A stretch of DNA of 33,397 nt from contig JAQXBT010000064.1 of the NCBI GenBank assembly GCA_029252265.1, positions 1 to 33,397 on the forward strand, in the 5' to 3' direction. Source of the DNA: Flavobacteriaceae bacterium (GTDB lineage: Bacteria; Bacteroidota; Bacteroidia; Flavobacteriales; Flavobacteriaceae). Both the position numbers and the translations under genes were made by a program. Positions 1 through 9,307 of the stretch are shown piece by piece. Position 1 is the first letter of the stretch. Each line of letters begins with the position of its first letter. The notes under the pieces are model-generated. The model was not told the DNA's origin and did not search any database. It saw only the letters and a program-made list of their open reading frames with translations.

Positions 1-159
1 GTGGATACATTAGGTGACTTAGTATCTTTCAACAAAAACGATTTAATGAAGTTTAGAAACTTTGGTAAAAAATCATTAACTGAACTTGAAGAGTTAGTCA
101 ATGTAAAAGGCCTTAGCTTTGGAATGGACTTAAGTAAATACAAATTAGATAAAGATTAA
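1..159 (+). CDS. rpoA: RNA polymerase alpha subunit, C-terminal fragment
   Basis: The window opens inside this gene. The last 52 codons are visible, in frame 1, ending in TAA at 157-159. The translated end contains [17 protein letters not shown], the helix-hairpin-helix-like core of the alpha C-terminal domain (alphaCTD), which contacts UP-element DNA and activators. RpoA assembles the RNA polymerase core. The rplQ gene follows after a 62 bp spacer with no terminator, which is the usual rpoA-rplQ end of the alpha operon. The start lies outside the window. Confidence 0.93.
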   Translation: MDTLGDLVSFNKNDLMKFRNFGKKSLTELEELVNVKGLSFGMDLSKYKLDKD

Positions 160-221
160 TTACTTTATAATTTGCGCCTCTTAAATGAGTTGATGCAAGA
201 TAAGGTTTAAAAGCAAATGTC

Positions 222-698
222 ATGAGACACGGAAAAAAAATAAATCATTTAGGTAGAAAAACTGCGCATAGAAAGTCAATGTTAGCAAACATGGCTTGTT
301 CTTTAATTGAACATAAGCGTATCAACACAACGGTTGCCAAAGCAAAAGCTTTAAAGCAATTTGTGGAGCCTTTAATTACAAAGTCTAAAGACGACACGAC
401 TCACAACAGACGTATTGTTTTTAGTCGTTTAAGACAAAAAGAATCCATCACTGAATTGTTTGGGGATGTTGCTGCTAAAGTTGGCGATCGCCCAGGTGGA
501 TACACACGTATCATCAAACTCGGTAATCGTCTTGGTGATAACGCGGATATGGCAATGATCGAATTAGTAGATTTCAATGAAATTTACAATGCCGATAAAC
601 AACCTAAGAAAAAGGCCACTCGTAGAAGTCGTAAAGGTAGTGCTGCGAAACCAGTAGCTCCAGCGGTTGAAGCGACAGAAACTCAAGAAGAAGAGTAA
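222..698 (+). CDS. rplQ: 50S ribosomal protein L17
   Basis: L17 is a large-subunit ribosomal protein near the peptide exit tunnel. The start [20 protein letters not shown] is the family signature, and the conserved core runs to about residue 118 and contains [17 protein letters not shown]. The protein is 158 residues, longer than the roughly 120-130 residues of most bacterial L17. The excess is a low-complexity tail (about residues 124-158), first Lys/Arg-rich, then Ala/Pro and Glu-rich, of the kind seen in Bacteroidetes. It is the last gene of the ribosomal operon and is followed by a strong terminator at 723-753. Confidence 0.97.
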   Translation: MRHGKKINHLGRKTAHRKSMLANMACSLIEHKRINTTVAKAKALKQFVEPLITKSKDDTTHNRRIVFSRLRQKESITELFGDVAAKVGDRPGGYTRIIKLGNRLGDNADMAMIELVDFNEIYNADKQPKKKATRRSRKGSAAKPVAPAVEATETQEEE

Positions 699-722
699 AT
701 GTCAGTTTTCGATTAAAATATT

Positions 723-753
723 AAAGGTAAACTGAAAAGTTTACCTTTTTTTT
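723..753 (+). terminator. Rho-independent terminator after rplQ
   Basis: GGTAAAC (726-732) and GTTTACC (739-745) form a perfect stem, extended by A/T pairs, around a TGAAAA loop. A run of eight T follows at 746-753. It ends the rpoA-rplQ transcription unit. Confidence 0.9.
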
Positions 754-771
754 AACCCAACTTTTAACCCA
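750..771 (+). repeat. Short direct repeat TTTTAACCCA
   Basis: The 10-mer TTTTAACCCA occurs at 750-759 and again at 762-771 with a 12 bp period, between the rplQ terminator and the ATG at 780. No TAnnTTTG promoter element is visible in this short gap, so the repeat might mark an atypical promoter or operator. It may also be chance in A/T-rich sequence. Confidence 0.35.
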
Positions 772-779
772 TAACTTTT

Positions 780-1457
780 ATGAAATTTTATAAATTAATT
801 TTCGCATTATTTCTATCAACGTTTCTTCATGCACAGTATGATGTTACAACCGTTGGTAATGATCCAGCCGCGTCGAACTCTAGTGGAATGTGGATTGTTA
901 ACAATGCGCCAGCTGCAAAAATTCAAGGCTCTTTTTACTTATCAGAAGACTGGTTTTCTAAAGGATATTTAACAAGAACAGATGGAAAGGTTGTTACCGT
1001 TCTTGGATTAAATTACGATACTAAATCAGATGCGTTTGTAGTTAAAGTTTCTAATGATTCTATTTTCAGGTTTAATAACTCTACAATTAAAGAAGTGAAT
1101 CTCGGAAACATGAAGTTTAGAAGATATACGAATGTGATTAATGCGAAGCCTTCCTATTTAGAAGTCCTTGCAAACACAAACGATATCGAAATTTTAAAGT
1201 ACCACGGTAAACAGATTAAACTAGGAGTCAAAAACCCGATGACTCAGATTTCTACTCCAGATAAATATGTAGATGTCAAGAAAATATTTTTTAAAAAAGG
1301 GAATGAAGTCACTGAGACCAAGCTTTCGAAAAAGCAATTTTGTAATCTTTTTGATGATAAATCAAAGCTTATAAAGGCCTATGTTTCCAAAAACAGGATG
1401 TCTTTGAAAGAAGACAAAAATCTTCAAATGATTCTTAATTACTATAACACACTATAA
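780..1457 (+). CDS. Hypothetical secreted protein
   Basis: I do not recognise the family. The 225-residue product begins with a classical Sec signal peptide (MKFYKLIFALFLSTFLHAQ: Lys, hydrophobic core, A-Q cleavage region near residue 18). The mature part is likely periplasmic or secreted. It is rich in short beta-type stretches, with SFYLSEDWFSKGYLTRTDGKV near residues 51-71 and a basic C-terminal third (SKKQFCNLFDDKSKLIKAYVSK). There are no further membrane segments and no catalytic motif that I can name. The pattern resembles the many small flavobacterial exported proteins of unknown role. It lies alone between two terminators, so it is probably a monocistronic unit unrelated to rplQ or carA. 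No convincing -7 promoter element is seen. Confidence 0.8.
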   Translation: MKFYKLIFALFLSTFLHAQYDVTTVGNDPAASNSSGMWIVNNAPAAKIQGSFYLSEDWFSKGYLTRTDGKVVTVLGLNYDTKSDAFVVKVSNDSIFRFNNSTIKEVNLGNMKFRRYTNVINAKPSYLEVLANTNDIEILKYHGKQIKLGVKNPMTQISTPDKYVDVKKIFFKKGNEVTETKLSKKQFCNLFDDKSKLIKAYVSKNRMSLKEDKNLQMILNYYNTL

Positions 1458-1480
1458 TGTTAATAAGCATTTATAATTTT

Positions 1481-1513
1481 AAGGATAAACTTTTTTAGTT
1501 TATCCTTTTTTTT
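1481..1513 (+). terminator. Rho-independent terminator after the hypothetical secreted protein
   Basis: AAGGATAAAC (1481-1490) pairs perfectly with GTTTATCCTT (1498-1507) around a 7 nt loop, and T continues to 1513. It ends 36 bp before the chosen carA start. Confidence 0.9.
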
Positions 1514-1516
1514 ATG

Positions 1517-1524
1517 CAATTTTG
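1517..1524 (+). promoter_or_regulatory. Candidate carA -7 promoter element
   Basis: CAATTTTG matches the Bacteroidetes -7 consensus TAnnTTTG at five of six defined positions. It lies 25 bp before the carA ATG at 1550, the same spacing as other promoters in this window. No TTG is visible at the -33 region, which would fall inside the preceding terminator hairpin. This is inference from position and motif only. Confidence 0.4.
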
Positions 1525-1549
1525 TAAAACCTTATTAGACTACAATAAA

Positions 1550-2647
1550 ATGAAATATACAACACGAAAAAAAGCCATTTTAATTTTAGCAGATGGTACT
1601 ATTTTTTATGGAAAAGCAATTGGGAATGAAGGCACCGCTTTTGGAGAAGTTTGCTTTAATACTGGAATGACAGGTTATCAAGAAATCTTTACAGATCCTT
1701 CCTATTTTGGACAACTGATGGTCACAACCAATCCACACATTGGAAACTATGGTGTGAACGATTTGGAGATGGAATCGGAGTCTATTAAAATTGCGGGACT
1801 TATTTGTAAAAACTTTAGCTATAATTACTCACGTGTAGATGCTAATGGTTCCCTTGAAGAATTTTTTGACACCCATAATTTATTTGCGATCTCCGATATA
1901 GACACCAGAGCTTTGGTTAGTTATATTCGCGACAATGGTGCAATGAATGCCGTAATCTCAACCGATGTTGATGATGTTGAAGGTCTCAAAAAAAAATTGG
2001 CTGACATCCCTCAAATGGAAGGATTAGAGTTGGCCTCTAAAGTATCTACCAAAGAGCCTTATTACTTTGGTAATGAAAATGCGACCTATAAAATAGCAGC
2101 ACTTGATATTGGCGTTAAAAAGAACATCTTAAGAAATTTTGCCAAACGGGATGTATATATTAAAGTGTTCCCTTACAACTCAACTTTTGAAGAATTGAGT
2201 GCTTGGAACCCCGATGGTTATTTCTTGTCTAATGGTCCCGGAGATCCAGAACCCTTAGTAGAAGCACAAGCCTTGGCCAAAACCATTATCGAAAAAAACT
2301 TACCTCTATTTGGGATTTGTTTAGGACACCAAGTTATAGCACTCGCTAATGGCGTGTCTACTTATAAAATGCACAATGGACACAGAGGGATCAACCATCC
2401 TGTTAAAAACCTTGTGACAGGCAAAGGGGAAATCACATCTCAGAATCATGGGTTTGCAGTTCATAAAGAAGAAGCTGAAGCGCATGCGGATTTAAAAGTC
2501 ACACATTTGCATTTAAACGACCACACCGTGGCCGGGATTGCTATGAAGTCTAAAAACTGTTTTTCGGTACAATACCATCCAGAAGCGAGCCCTGGCCCTC
2601 ACGATTCTTCTTATTTATTTGATCAATTCATTGAAAATTTAAAATAA
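1550..2647 (+). CDS. carA: Carbamoyl-phosphate synthase small (glutaminase) subunit
   Basis: CarA hydrolyses glutamine and channels ammonia to CarB, which makes carbamoyl phosphate for pyrimidines and arginine. The N-terminal CPSase small-chain domain carries TGMTGYQEIFTDPSYFGQ. The C-terminal class I glutamine amidotransferase domain carries the nucleophile Cys257 in FGICLGHQ and the His343/Glu345 pair in QYHPEASPG (numbering from the 1550 start). I chose ATG 1550 (MKYTTRKKAILILADGT, 365 residues). An in-frame ATG at 1514 would add 12 poorly conserved residues, abuts the preceding terminator T-run and lies upstream of the likely transcription start. carB is not in the window, so the subunits are encoded apart. 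A strong terminator follows. Confidence 0.95.
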   Translation: MKYTTRKKAILILADGTIFYGKAIGNEGTAFGEVCFNTGMTGYQEIFTDPSYFGQLMVTTNPHIGNYGVNDLEMESESIKIAGLICKNFSYNYSRVDANGSLEEFFDTHNLFAISDIDTRALVSYIRDNGAMNAVISTDVDDVEGLKKKLADIPQMEGLELASKVSTKEPYYFGNENATYKIAALDIGVKKNILRNFAKRDVYIKVFPYNSTFEELSAWNPDGYFLSNGPGDPEPLVEAQALAKTIIEKNLPLFGICLGHQVIALANGVSTYKMHNGHRGINHPVKNLVTGKGEITSQNHGFAVHKEEAEAHADLKVTHLHLNDHTVAGIAMKSKNCFSVQYHPEASPGPHDSSYLFDQFIENLK

Positions 2648-2653
2648 TTACCT

Positions 2654-2693
2654 AAAAAAAAGAGGGAGTTCATTCGAACATCCTCTTTTTTTT
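2654..2693 (+). terminator. Rho-independent terminator after carA
   Basis: AAAAAAAGAGG (from 2655) pairs with CCTCTTTTTTT (from 2682). An inner GTTC/GAAC hairpin (2668-2671 with 2676-2679) closes the loop. The A-tract before and T-tract after could allow some function on both strands, although the next gene is also on the plus strand. Confidence 0.9.
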
Positions 2694-2766
2694 ATCTTAC
2701 TACAACGTTTTAGCTAATAATTAACATAAATCCACTCGAGGATAATCCTAAAAAAATTCATTTTCG

Positions 2767-2774
2767 TAAATTTG
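2767..2774 (+). promoter_or_regulatory. eno -7 promoter element
   Basis: TAAATTTG is a perfect match to the Bacteroidetes -7 consensus TAnnTTTG and lies 29 bp before the eno ATG. No clear TTG is present 17-23 bp upstream. With terminators on both sides, eno needs its own promoter and this is the best candidate. Confidence 0.6.
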
Positions 2775-2788
2775 TAAACTATAAATAA

Positions 2789-4096
<1,308 letters not shown>

Positions 4097-4113
4097 ATAA
4101 TCTATTTTTCTAT

Positions 4114-4144
4114 AAAAAAAAGTACCTTTTAGGTGCTTTTTTTT
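4114..4144 (+). terminator. Rho-independent terminator after eno
   Basis: AGTACC (4121-4126) pairs with GGTGCT (4132-4137, one T-G pair). The stem is extended by a preceding A-tract and a following run of eight T. Confidence 0.9.
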
Positions 4145-4261
4145 ATATACCTGGTCAGATATTTAGTCAAGTGTAGACTGTGCTATAGGATATAAGTTTT
4201 AAAAACACTAAAACACTTATACATTCTCTGTTAGGCTCTTCGGTAAAACATTTTTTTTTCG

Positions 4262-4269
4262 TAAATTAG
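4262..4269 (+). promoter_or_regulatory. Candidate gltA -7 promoter element
   Basis: TAAATTAG differs from TAnnTTTG at one defined position and lies 36 bp before the gltA ATG. No -33 TTG is seen. gltA must have a promoter in this 161 bp gap because the eno terminator precedes it. Confidence 0.4.
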
Positions 4270-4305
4270 CTCCCTATATATATACAAACAATACATCCCA
4301 ATAAC

Positions 4306-5589
4306 ATGTCAAATAAAGCAATTTTAGAAATTAACGGTCAAAAACATGCGTTCTCAACATTTACAGGTTCTGAAAATGAGGTCGCGATTGATATTAGTTC
4401 GTTACGCGCCGTAACCGGTGGGGTTACGACCATTGACCCAGGGTTTAAAAACACGGGATCATGTGTGAGTGAAATTACATTTCTAGATGGCGAGAAAGGC
4501 ATCCTAAGATATAGAGGGTATTCAATTGAAGAATTGGCCGAAAAAGCAGATTTTTTAGAAGTCGCTTATTTATTGATTTTTGGTGAGTTGCCAACCAAAG
4601 AGGCGTTAGCTAAATTTCATACAGACATCAAATCGGAGTCGATTGTCGATGACGATATTCGAAAAATAATAGATGCATTTCCAAAATCGGCACACCCAAT
4701 GGGCGTATTGTCGTCACTAACCAGTGCTTTGACCGCCTTTAATCCAACCTCGGTTAATGTAGATTCTCCTGAAGACATGTACAATTCTGTGGTTCGTATT
4801 TTAGGAAAATTCCCAGTATTGGTGGCTTGGGCCATGCGAAAAAAACAAGGCTTGCCACTCGATTATGGAGATAACTCTTTAGGCTATGTCGAAAACGTCT
4901 TAAAAATGATGTTTAAGCAGCCCAATGAAGAATACGTTCAAAACGAAATATTGGTGAATGCATTAAATAAATTACTGATTCTTCATGCAGATCATGAGCA
5001 AAACTGTTCGACATCTACTGTTCGGATTGTAGGTTCATCGCATGCAGGTTTGTTTGCCTCCATATCAGCAGGAATATCGGCGCTTTGGGGGCCCCTTCAT
5101 GGCGGTGCAAATCAAGCCGTTTTAGAAATGTTGGAAGCCATTAAAAATGATGGTGGAGACACCAAAAAATACATGGCAAAAGCCAAAGATAAAAGTGATC
5201 CTTTTCGATTGATGGGTTTTGGACATCGAGTTTATAAAAACTTCGATCCGCGTGCTAAAATTATCAAAGTGACTGCCGATGAAGTTTTAAACGATTTAGG
5301 AGTTAAAGATCCTATTTTAGACATCGCAAAAGGGCTCGAACAAGAAGCATTGACTGATGCGTATTTTATCGATAGAAAATTATATCCAAATGTTGATTTT
5401 TATTCAGGAATCATCTACCGTGCCATGGGCATCCCTGTTGAAATGTTCACAGTGATGTTTGCATTAGGGCGTCTTCCAGGTTGGATTGGCCAATGGCGCG
5501 AAATGCGTTTGCGTAAAGAACCGATTGGTCGTCCACGTCAAATTTATACAGGTAGTACTCACCGCCCGTTTAAGTCCGTCGCAAAATAA
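4306..5589 (+). CDS. gltA: Citrate synthase
   Basis: It condenses oxaloacetate with acetyl-CoA to citrate, the entry step of the TCA cycle. The 427 residues have the N-terminal extension of type II (hexameric, Gram-negative) citrate synthases. Active-site residues are visible: His229 in HADHEQN, His265 in GPLHGGANQ, His307 in GFGHRVYKNFDPRA and Asp364 in NVDFYSG. The C-terminal GRLPGWIGQWREM and RPRQIYTG motifs are present. The stop TAA shares its last A with the ATG of the next gene (TAATG), so the downstream amidinohydrolase gene is probably translationally coupled to gltA. Promoter candidates are weak. Confidence 0.97.
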   Translation: MSNKAILEINGQKHAFSTFTGSENEVAIDISSLRAVTGGVTTIDPGFKNTGSCVSEITFLDGEKGILRYRGYSIEELAEKADFLEVAYLLIFGELPTKEALAKFHTDIKSESIVDDDIRKIIDAFPKSAHPMGVLSSLTSALTAFNPTSVNVDSPEDMYNSVVRILGKFPVLVAWAMRKKQGLPLDYGDNSLGYVENVLKMMFKQPNEEYVQNEILVNALNKLLILHADHEQNCSTSTVRIVGSSHAGLFASISAGISALWGPLHGGANQAVLEMLEAIKNDGGDTKKYMAKAKDKSDPFRLMGFGHRVYKNFDPRAKIIKVTADEVLNDLGVKDPILDIAKGLEQEALTDAYFIDRKLYPNVDFYSGIIYRAMGIPVEMFTVMFALGRLPGWIGQWREMRLRKEPIGRPRQIYTGSTHRPFKSVAK

Positions 5590-6530
5590 TGGCCCGCAAC
5601 GCAGGTTTGGAACATCCATTAGCACTAAACGTTCATAACGAATATGCGCGTTTAAGAGCTGTTTTGTTAGGGACAGCAGAAAATAATGGTCCAGTTCCTT
5701 TCGCAGAAAATTGTTATGATCCCAGTAGTTACGCACACGTGTTGGCAGGGACCTATCCAACGGAATCCGACATGCAAATCGAAATGGCAGCCGTTATGGC
5801 TGTATTCCAAAAATACGACGTTAAAGTCTATCGTCCTACTGTGATTGAAAACTGTAACCAAATATTTGCGCGCGATATTGCCTTTGTGATCGATGATAAA
5901 ATAATTCGTTCCAATATTCTTCCAGATCGTGAAAAAGAGTTTGAAGCTTTAGAAACGCTTTTAGGTCAATTTAGCCCAGAACAACTTATCACGCTTCCAG
6001 ACGACTGTCATGTTGAAGGAGGAGATGTGATTTTATGTGATGACTATATATTTATAGGCGTCTATTCTGGACCAGATTATCCAGAATTTATTACCGCCCG
6101 CACCAACCTTCAAGCAGCCAAAGCCCTCCAGAATCTATTTCCAGAAAAAACAGTTAAAACATTTGAGCTTCGGAAATCCAATACAAATCCCCTTGAAAAT
6201 GCGTTGCATCTGGATTGTTGTTTTCAACCCTTAGGCAATGGAAATGCTCTCATTCATGCGCAAGGATTTTTAAATACAGACGATTATAAATGGTTGCTTG
6301 ATTTTTTTGGAACGAACCATGTGTTTCAAGCCACCAAACAAGAAATGTCACAGATGAATTGCAATGTATTTTCAATTTCAGAAAAAGTGGTCATCTCAGA
6401 ACAAAATTTTACCCGCTTAAATAGCTGGCTCGAATCCAAAGGCTATACCGTAGAAAAAGTGCCGTATGCCGAAATATCAAAACAAGGTGGATTACTCCGC
6501 TGTTCAACCCTTCCTTTAAAACGCGATTAA
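5589..6530 (+). CDS. Amidinotransferase-fold hydrolase, DDAH/arginine deiminase-like
   Basis: This 313-residue protein belongs to the guanidino-group modifying superfamily (pentein fold), which includes arginine deiminase, dimethylarginine dimethylaminohydrolase (DDAH) and glycine amidinotransferase. Visible residues are RD at 95-96 in FARDIAFV, the DDCHVEGGDV motif (139-147), the catalytic His207 in ENALHLDCCF, NCNVFSI (257-263) and the C-terminal nucleophile Cys305 in GGLLRCSTLPL. A Cys-His-Glu/Asp apparatus is therefore intact. Substrate specificity cannot be read from sequence: arginine, methylarginine or another guanidine are all possible. It overlaps gltA by 1 nt and is 1 nt from ctlX, so the three form an operon. 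Family confidence is high and substrate confidence low. Confidence 0.88.
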   Translation: MARNAGLEHPLALNVHNEYARLRAVLLGTAENNGPVPFAENCYDPSSYAHVLAGTYPTESDMQIEMAAVMAVFQKYDVKVYRPTVIENCNQIFARDIAFVIDDKIIRSNILPDREKEFEALETLLGQFSPEQLITLPDDCHVEGGDVILCDDYIFIGVYSGPDYPEFITARTNLQAAKALQNLFPEKTVKTFELRKSNTNPLENALHLDCCFQPLGNGNALIHAQGFLNTDDYKWLLDFFGTNHVFQATKQEMSQMNCNVFSISEKVVISEQNFTRLNSWLESKGYTVEKVPYAEISKQGGLLRCSTLPLKRD

Positions 6531-6531
6531 A

Positions 6532-7476
6532 ATGTCACAAATTACCAATACAGTCCTCATGATTCGTCCAGTTCAATTTCGAATGAACGAACAAACAGCG
6601 GTTAATAATTATTACCAAAAAGTAGAAGAAAATACCCTTCCCGAGGCGGTCAATGCAAAAGCAACTCAAGAGTTTGATGCGATGGTTGAAAAGCTCAAAA
6701 AGGCAGGCATTCAAGTGATTGTAGTGTCGGATACCAAAGACTTTGATACCCCCGATTCTCTTTTTCCAAATAATTGGATTTCTTTTCACGAAAATGGCAC
6801 CATTGGATTGTATCCAATGTTTGCCGAAAACAGACGTCTCGAACGCAAGGAATCTATTATAGAAGCTATTGAATCCGAAGGATTTACCATCAATAATGTC
6901 GTTGATTATACAGCCGCAGAAAAAGAAGGCTATTTTTTGGAAGGTACCGGCAGTATTTTGTTGGACCGCAGCAATCAAAAAGCGTATTGTGCGCTATCGG
7001 CCAGAGCTGATGAAGAATTGTTTATTGAGTTTTGTGAGGATTTCGAATATACGCCAATTGTATTTTCAGCCTATCAAACGGTGAACGAACGTCGTGAAAA
7101 AATTTATCACACCAACGTGATGATGTGTTTAGGCGCCACCTTTGCCGTGGTTTGTTTGGCGAGTATTGATGATAAAAAAGAGCGTAAAAACCTTATCAAA
7201 CACCTCCAAGAAGACGGGAAGAAAATTATCGAAATTTCTGAAGATCAAGTTAATAATTTTGCAGGAAATATGCTGCAACTAAAAGGAGCAGACGATCGTA
7301 GTTATTTGGTAATGAGTCAATCGGCCTTGGATTCGTTACGACCAGCGCAAGTCGAATTATTAGAAGTTCACGCTACAATTATTGCAAGCACTTTGGACAC
7401 GATTGAGTCTTGTGGTGGAGGCAGTGCCCGTTGTATGATGGCCGAAGTATTTTTGACTAAAACAGCTTCTAATTAG
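6532..7476 (+). CDS. ctlX: Citrulline utilization hydrolase CtlX-type protein
   Basis: It is a second, distantly related member of the amidinotransferase superfamily, 314 residues long. The N-terminus (TNTVLMIRPVQFRMNEQTAVN) is typical of the CtlX family; Francisella CtlX is known as a citrulline ureidase, giving ornithine. Motifs are LFPNNWISFH (77-86), FLEGTGSILLD (135-145), His193 with Asn195 in IYHTNVMM, NNFAGNML (241-248) and the C-terminal CGGGSARCMMAEVF, in which Cys301 is the expected nucleophile. It follows the DDAH-like gene by a single base, so the two hydrolases are probably made together. No terminator follows before argS. The exact substrate here is inferred only from family naming. 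Confidence 0.85.
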   Translation: MSQITNTVLMIRPVQFRMNEQTAVNNYYQKVEENTLPEAVNAKATQEFDAMVEKLKKAGIQVIVVSDTKDFDTPDSLFPNNWISFHENGTIGLYPMFAENRRLERKESIIEAIESEGFTINNVVDYTAAEKEGYFLEGTGSILLDRSNQKAYCALSARADEELFIEFCEDFEYTPIVFSAYQTVNERREKIYHTNVMMCLGATFAVVCLASIDDKKERKNLIKHLQEDGKKIIEISEDQVNNFAGNMLQLKGADDRSYLVMSQSALDSLRPAQVELLEVHATIIASTLDTIESCGGGSARCMMAEVFLTKTASN

Positions 7477-7490
7477 GATTAAAAAAAATG

Positions 7491-7498
7491 TATCTTTG
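7491..7498 (+). promoter_or_regulatory. argS -7 promoter element
   Basis: TATCTTTG matches the TAnnTTTG consensus perfectly, 20 bp before the argS ATG. No TTG lies at the expected -33 position. It suggests argS starts a new transcription unit despite the lack of a terminator after ctlX. Confidence 0.55.
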
Positions 7499-7518
7499 TG
7501 GCTGAAATCAGATAAATA

Positions 7519-9297
7519 ATGACACTTCAGGAATCCCTTTCACAACATATAAAACAAGCGTTTTTAACACTTTATAACACGCCATTACCTTCAGTTGAGT
7601 TTCAAGCAACTCGAAAAGATTTTGAAGGCGATTTGACAGTCGTTACGTTTTCAATGCTTCGAACAGTTAAAATGAACCCAGCCCAGCTGGGGGAAGATTT
7701 AGGAGCGTATTTGTCTGACAACGTCGAGGAAATCGTTGGTTATAATGTCGTTAAAGGGTTTTTAAACTTAGTGATTTCGGATGCCTATTTTTTAGATGTT
7801 TTTCAAACCATTAATGGCAATTCTAGCTTTGGGTTTGTAACGCCTTCAAGTGACCAAGCGATGATGGTTGAATACTCCTCACCAAACACCAACAAACCCT
7901 TGCATTTAGGACACGTTAGAAACAATCTGTTAGGGTATAGTGTTGCAGAGATTTTGAAAGCTTCAGGCAGAAAGGTGTATAAAACTCAAATTATCAACGA
8001 TCGTGGGATTCATATTTGTAAAAGTATGGTGGCATGGCAGCGATATGGAGCCAATGAAACTCCAGATTCAACTGGACTAAAAGGGGATAAGTTGGTCGGA
8101 AATTACTATGTTAAATTCGATCAAGTTTATAAACAAGAAATTAGCGATTTAGAGGCCAAAGGCTTATCGACGAAAGACGCCAAAGCGCAAGCACCAATTT
8201 TAGTTGAAGCACAAGAAATGCTCCTCAAATGGGAAGCAGGCGATGAAACTGTAGTCACTCTTTGGAAACAAATGAATGCGTGGGTCTACGCCGGTTTTGA
8301 GGTTACCTATAAAGCATTAGGCGTCAATTTTGATAGCTATTATTATGAAAGTCAAACCTATTTACTAGGGAAGTCGTTTATAAGTGAAGGCCTTCAAAGT
8401 GGCGTTTTTATAAAAAAAGAAGATGGATCTGTTTGGTGTGATTTAACAACCGATGGATTGGACGAGAAAATTGTGTTAAGATCCGATGGGACTGCGGTTT
8501 ATATGACCCAAGATATTGGGACGGCCATTCAGCGCTTGAAAGATTTTCCAGATGTCGCTGGGATGGTTTATACCGTAGGAAATGAACAAGATTATCATTT
8601 TAAAGTCTTGTTTTTAATCTTAAAAAAATTAGGATTTCACTGGGCCAAAAACCTCATACATTTAAGTTATGGGATGGTCGATTTGCCTAGTGGAAAAATG
8701 AAAAGTCGCGAAGGAACGGTGGTTGATGCTGATGATTTAATCGTTGAGATGGCGTCTACAGCCAAAGAGATTTCTCAAGACTTAGGAAAACTAGAAGGCT
8801 ATTCTGACAGTGAGAAAGAAAAAACATATGGAACGATTGGGCTCGGGGCTCTGAAATATTTTATTTTAAAAGTCGATCCCAAAAAACGAATTTTGTTTGA
8901 CCCAAAAGCTTCAGTCGATTTTCAAGGAAATACGGGGCCATTTATTCAATATACATACGCTCGAATTCAGGCTATTTTAAGAAAATCAAAGGTGGATCCA
9001 CAGGGTGATATTTCATCAGGGCCTGTGTTGCATGGCAAAGAAAAGGCACTGATCAAACAGCTGCAATTATTTCCGGAAGTCATTCAGCAAGCCGCTACAA
9101 ATTACAGTCCTGCATTGGTGGCAAACTACGCCTATGACTTGGTGAAAGAATTTAACTCGTTTTACCAAAATTTCTCTATTTTAGGTGCCGATACTCTGTC
9201 CGAAATTAGATTTAGAGTTCAGCTTTCCAAAGCGGTGGCAACAACGATAAAAAATGCGTTTAGTTTATTGGGGATTCAGGTTCCTGAGCGCATGTAA
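7519..9297 (+). CDS. argS: Arginine--tRNA ligase
   Basis: ArgRS charges tRNA-Arg. The 592-residue class I synthetase has the N-terminal additional domain (about 1-110), which recognises the tRNA D-loop. The HIGH motif appears as HLGH (129-132) in SPNTNKPLHLGHVRNN, and a KMSKS-like KMKS lies at 393-396 in LPSGKMKSREGTVV. The C-terminal anticodon-binding domain ends in LLGIQVPERM. Length and motifs are normal. The next gene begins 10 bp after the stop, so argS heads a run that continues into the SprT-like, manC and DUF389 genes. A tRNA-Arg lies at the far end of the window, which is probably coincidental. Confidence 0.98.
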   Translation: MTLQESLSQHIKQAFLTLYNTPLPSVEFQATRKDFEGDLTVVTFSMLRTVKMNPAQLGEDLGAYLSDNVEEIVGYNVVKGFLNLVISDAYFLDVFQTINGNSSFGFVTPSSDQAMMVEYSSPNTNKPLHLGHVRNNLLGYSVAEILKASGRKVYKTQIINDRGIHICKSMVAWQRYGANETPDSTGLKGDKLVGNYYVKFDQVYKQEISDLEAKGLSTKDAKAQAPILVEAQEMLLKWEAGDETVVTLWKQMNAWVYAGFEVTYKALGVNFDSYYYESQTYLLGKSFISEGLQSGVFIKKEDGSVWCDLTTDGLDEKIVLRSDGTAVYMTQDIGTAIQRLKDFPDVAGMVYTVGNEQDYHFKVLFLILKKLGFHWAKNLIHLSYGMVDLPSGKMKSREGTVVDADDLIVEMASTAKEISQDLGKLEGYSDSEKEKTYGTIGLGALKYFILKVDPKKRILFDPKASVDFQGNTGPFIQYTYARIQAILRKSKVDPQGDISSGPVLHGKEKALIKQLQLFPEVIQQAATNYSPALVANYAYDLVKEFNSFYQNFSILGADTLSEIRFRVQLSKAVATTIKNAFSLLGIQVPERM

Positions 9298-9307
9298 TTT
9301 TGGGATT

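Noticed and set aside
1514-1549. Upstream in-frame ATG for carA at 1514
   Set aside because: It abuts the terminator T-run, lies before the likely transcription start and adds 12 residues without family similarity; ATG 1550 fits CarA.
4192-4220. Imperfect hairpin ATAAGT/ACTTAT upstream of gltA
   Set aside because: Short A/T-rich stem with a bulge and no T-run; not convincing as a terminator or riboswitch.
4145-4305. Possible riboswitch or small RNA in the eno-gltA gap
   Set aside because: No conserved RNA motif is recognisable; only the weak hairpin and a weak -7 element are seen.
9254-9307. Upstream ATG for the SprT-like gene at 9254
   Set aside because: It overlaps the conserved end of argS by 44 bp in another frame; ATG 9308 gives the expected protein start.
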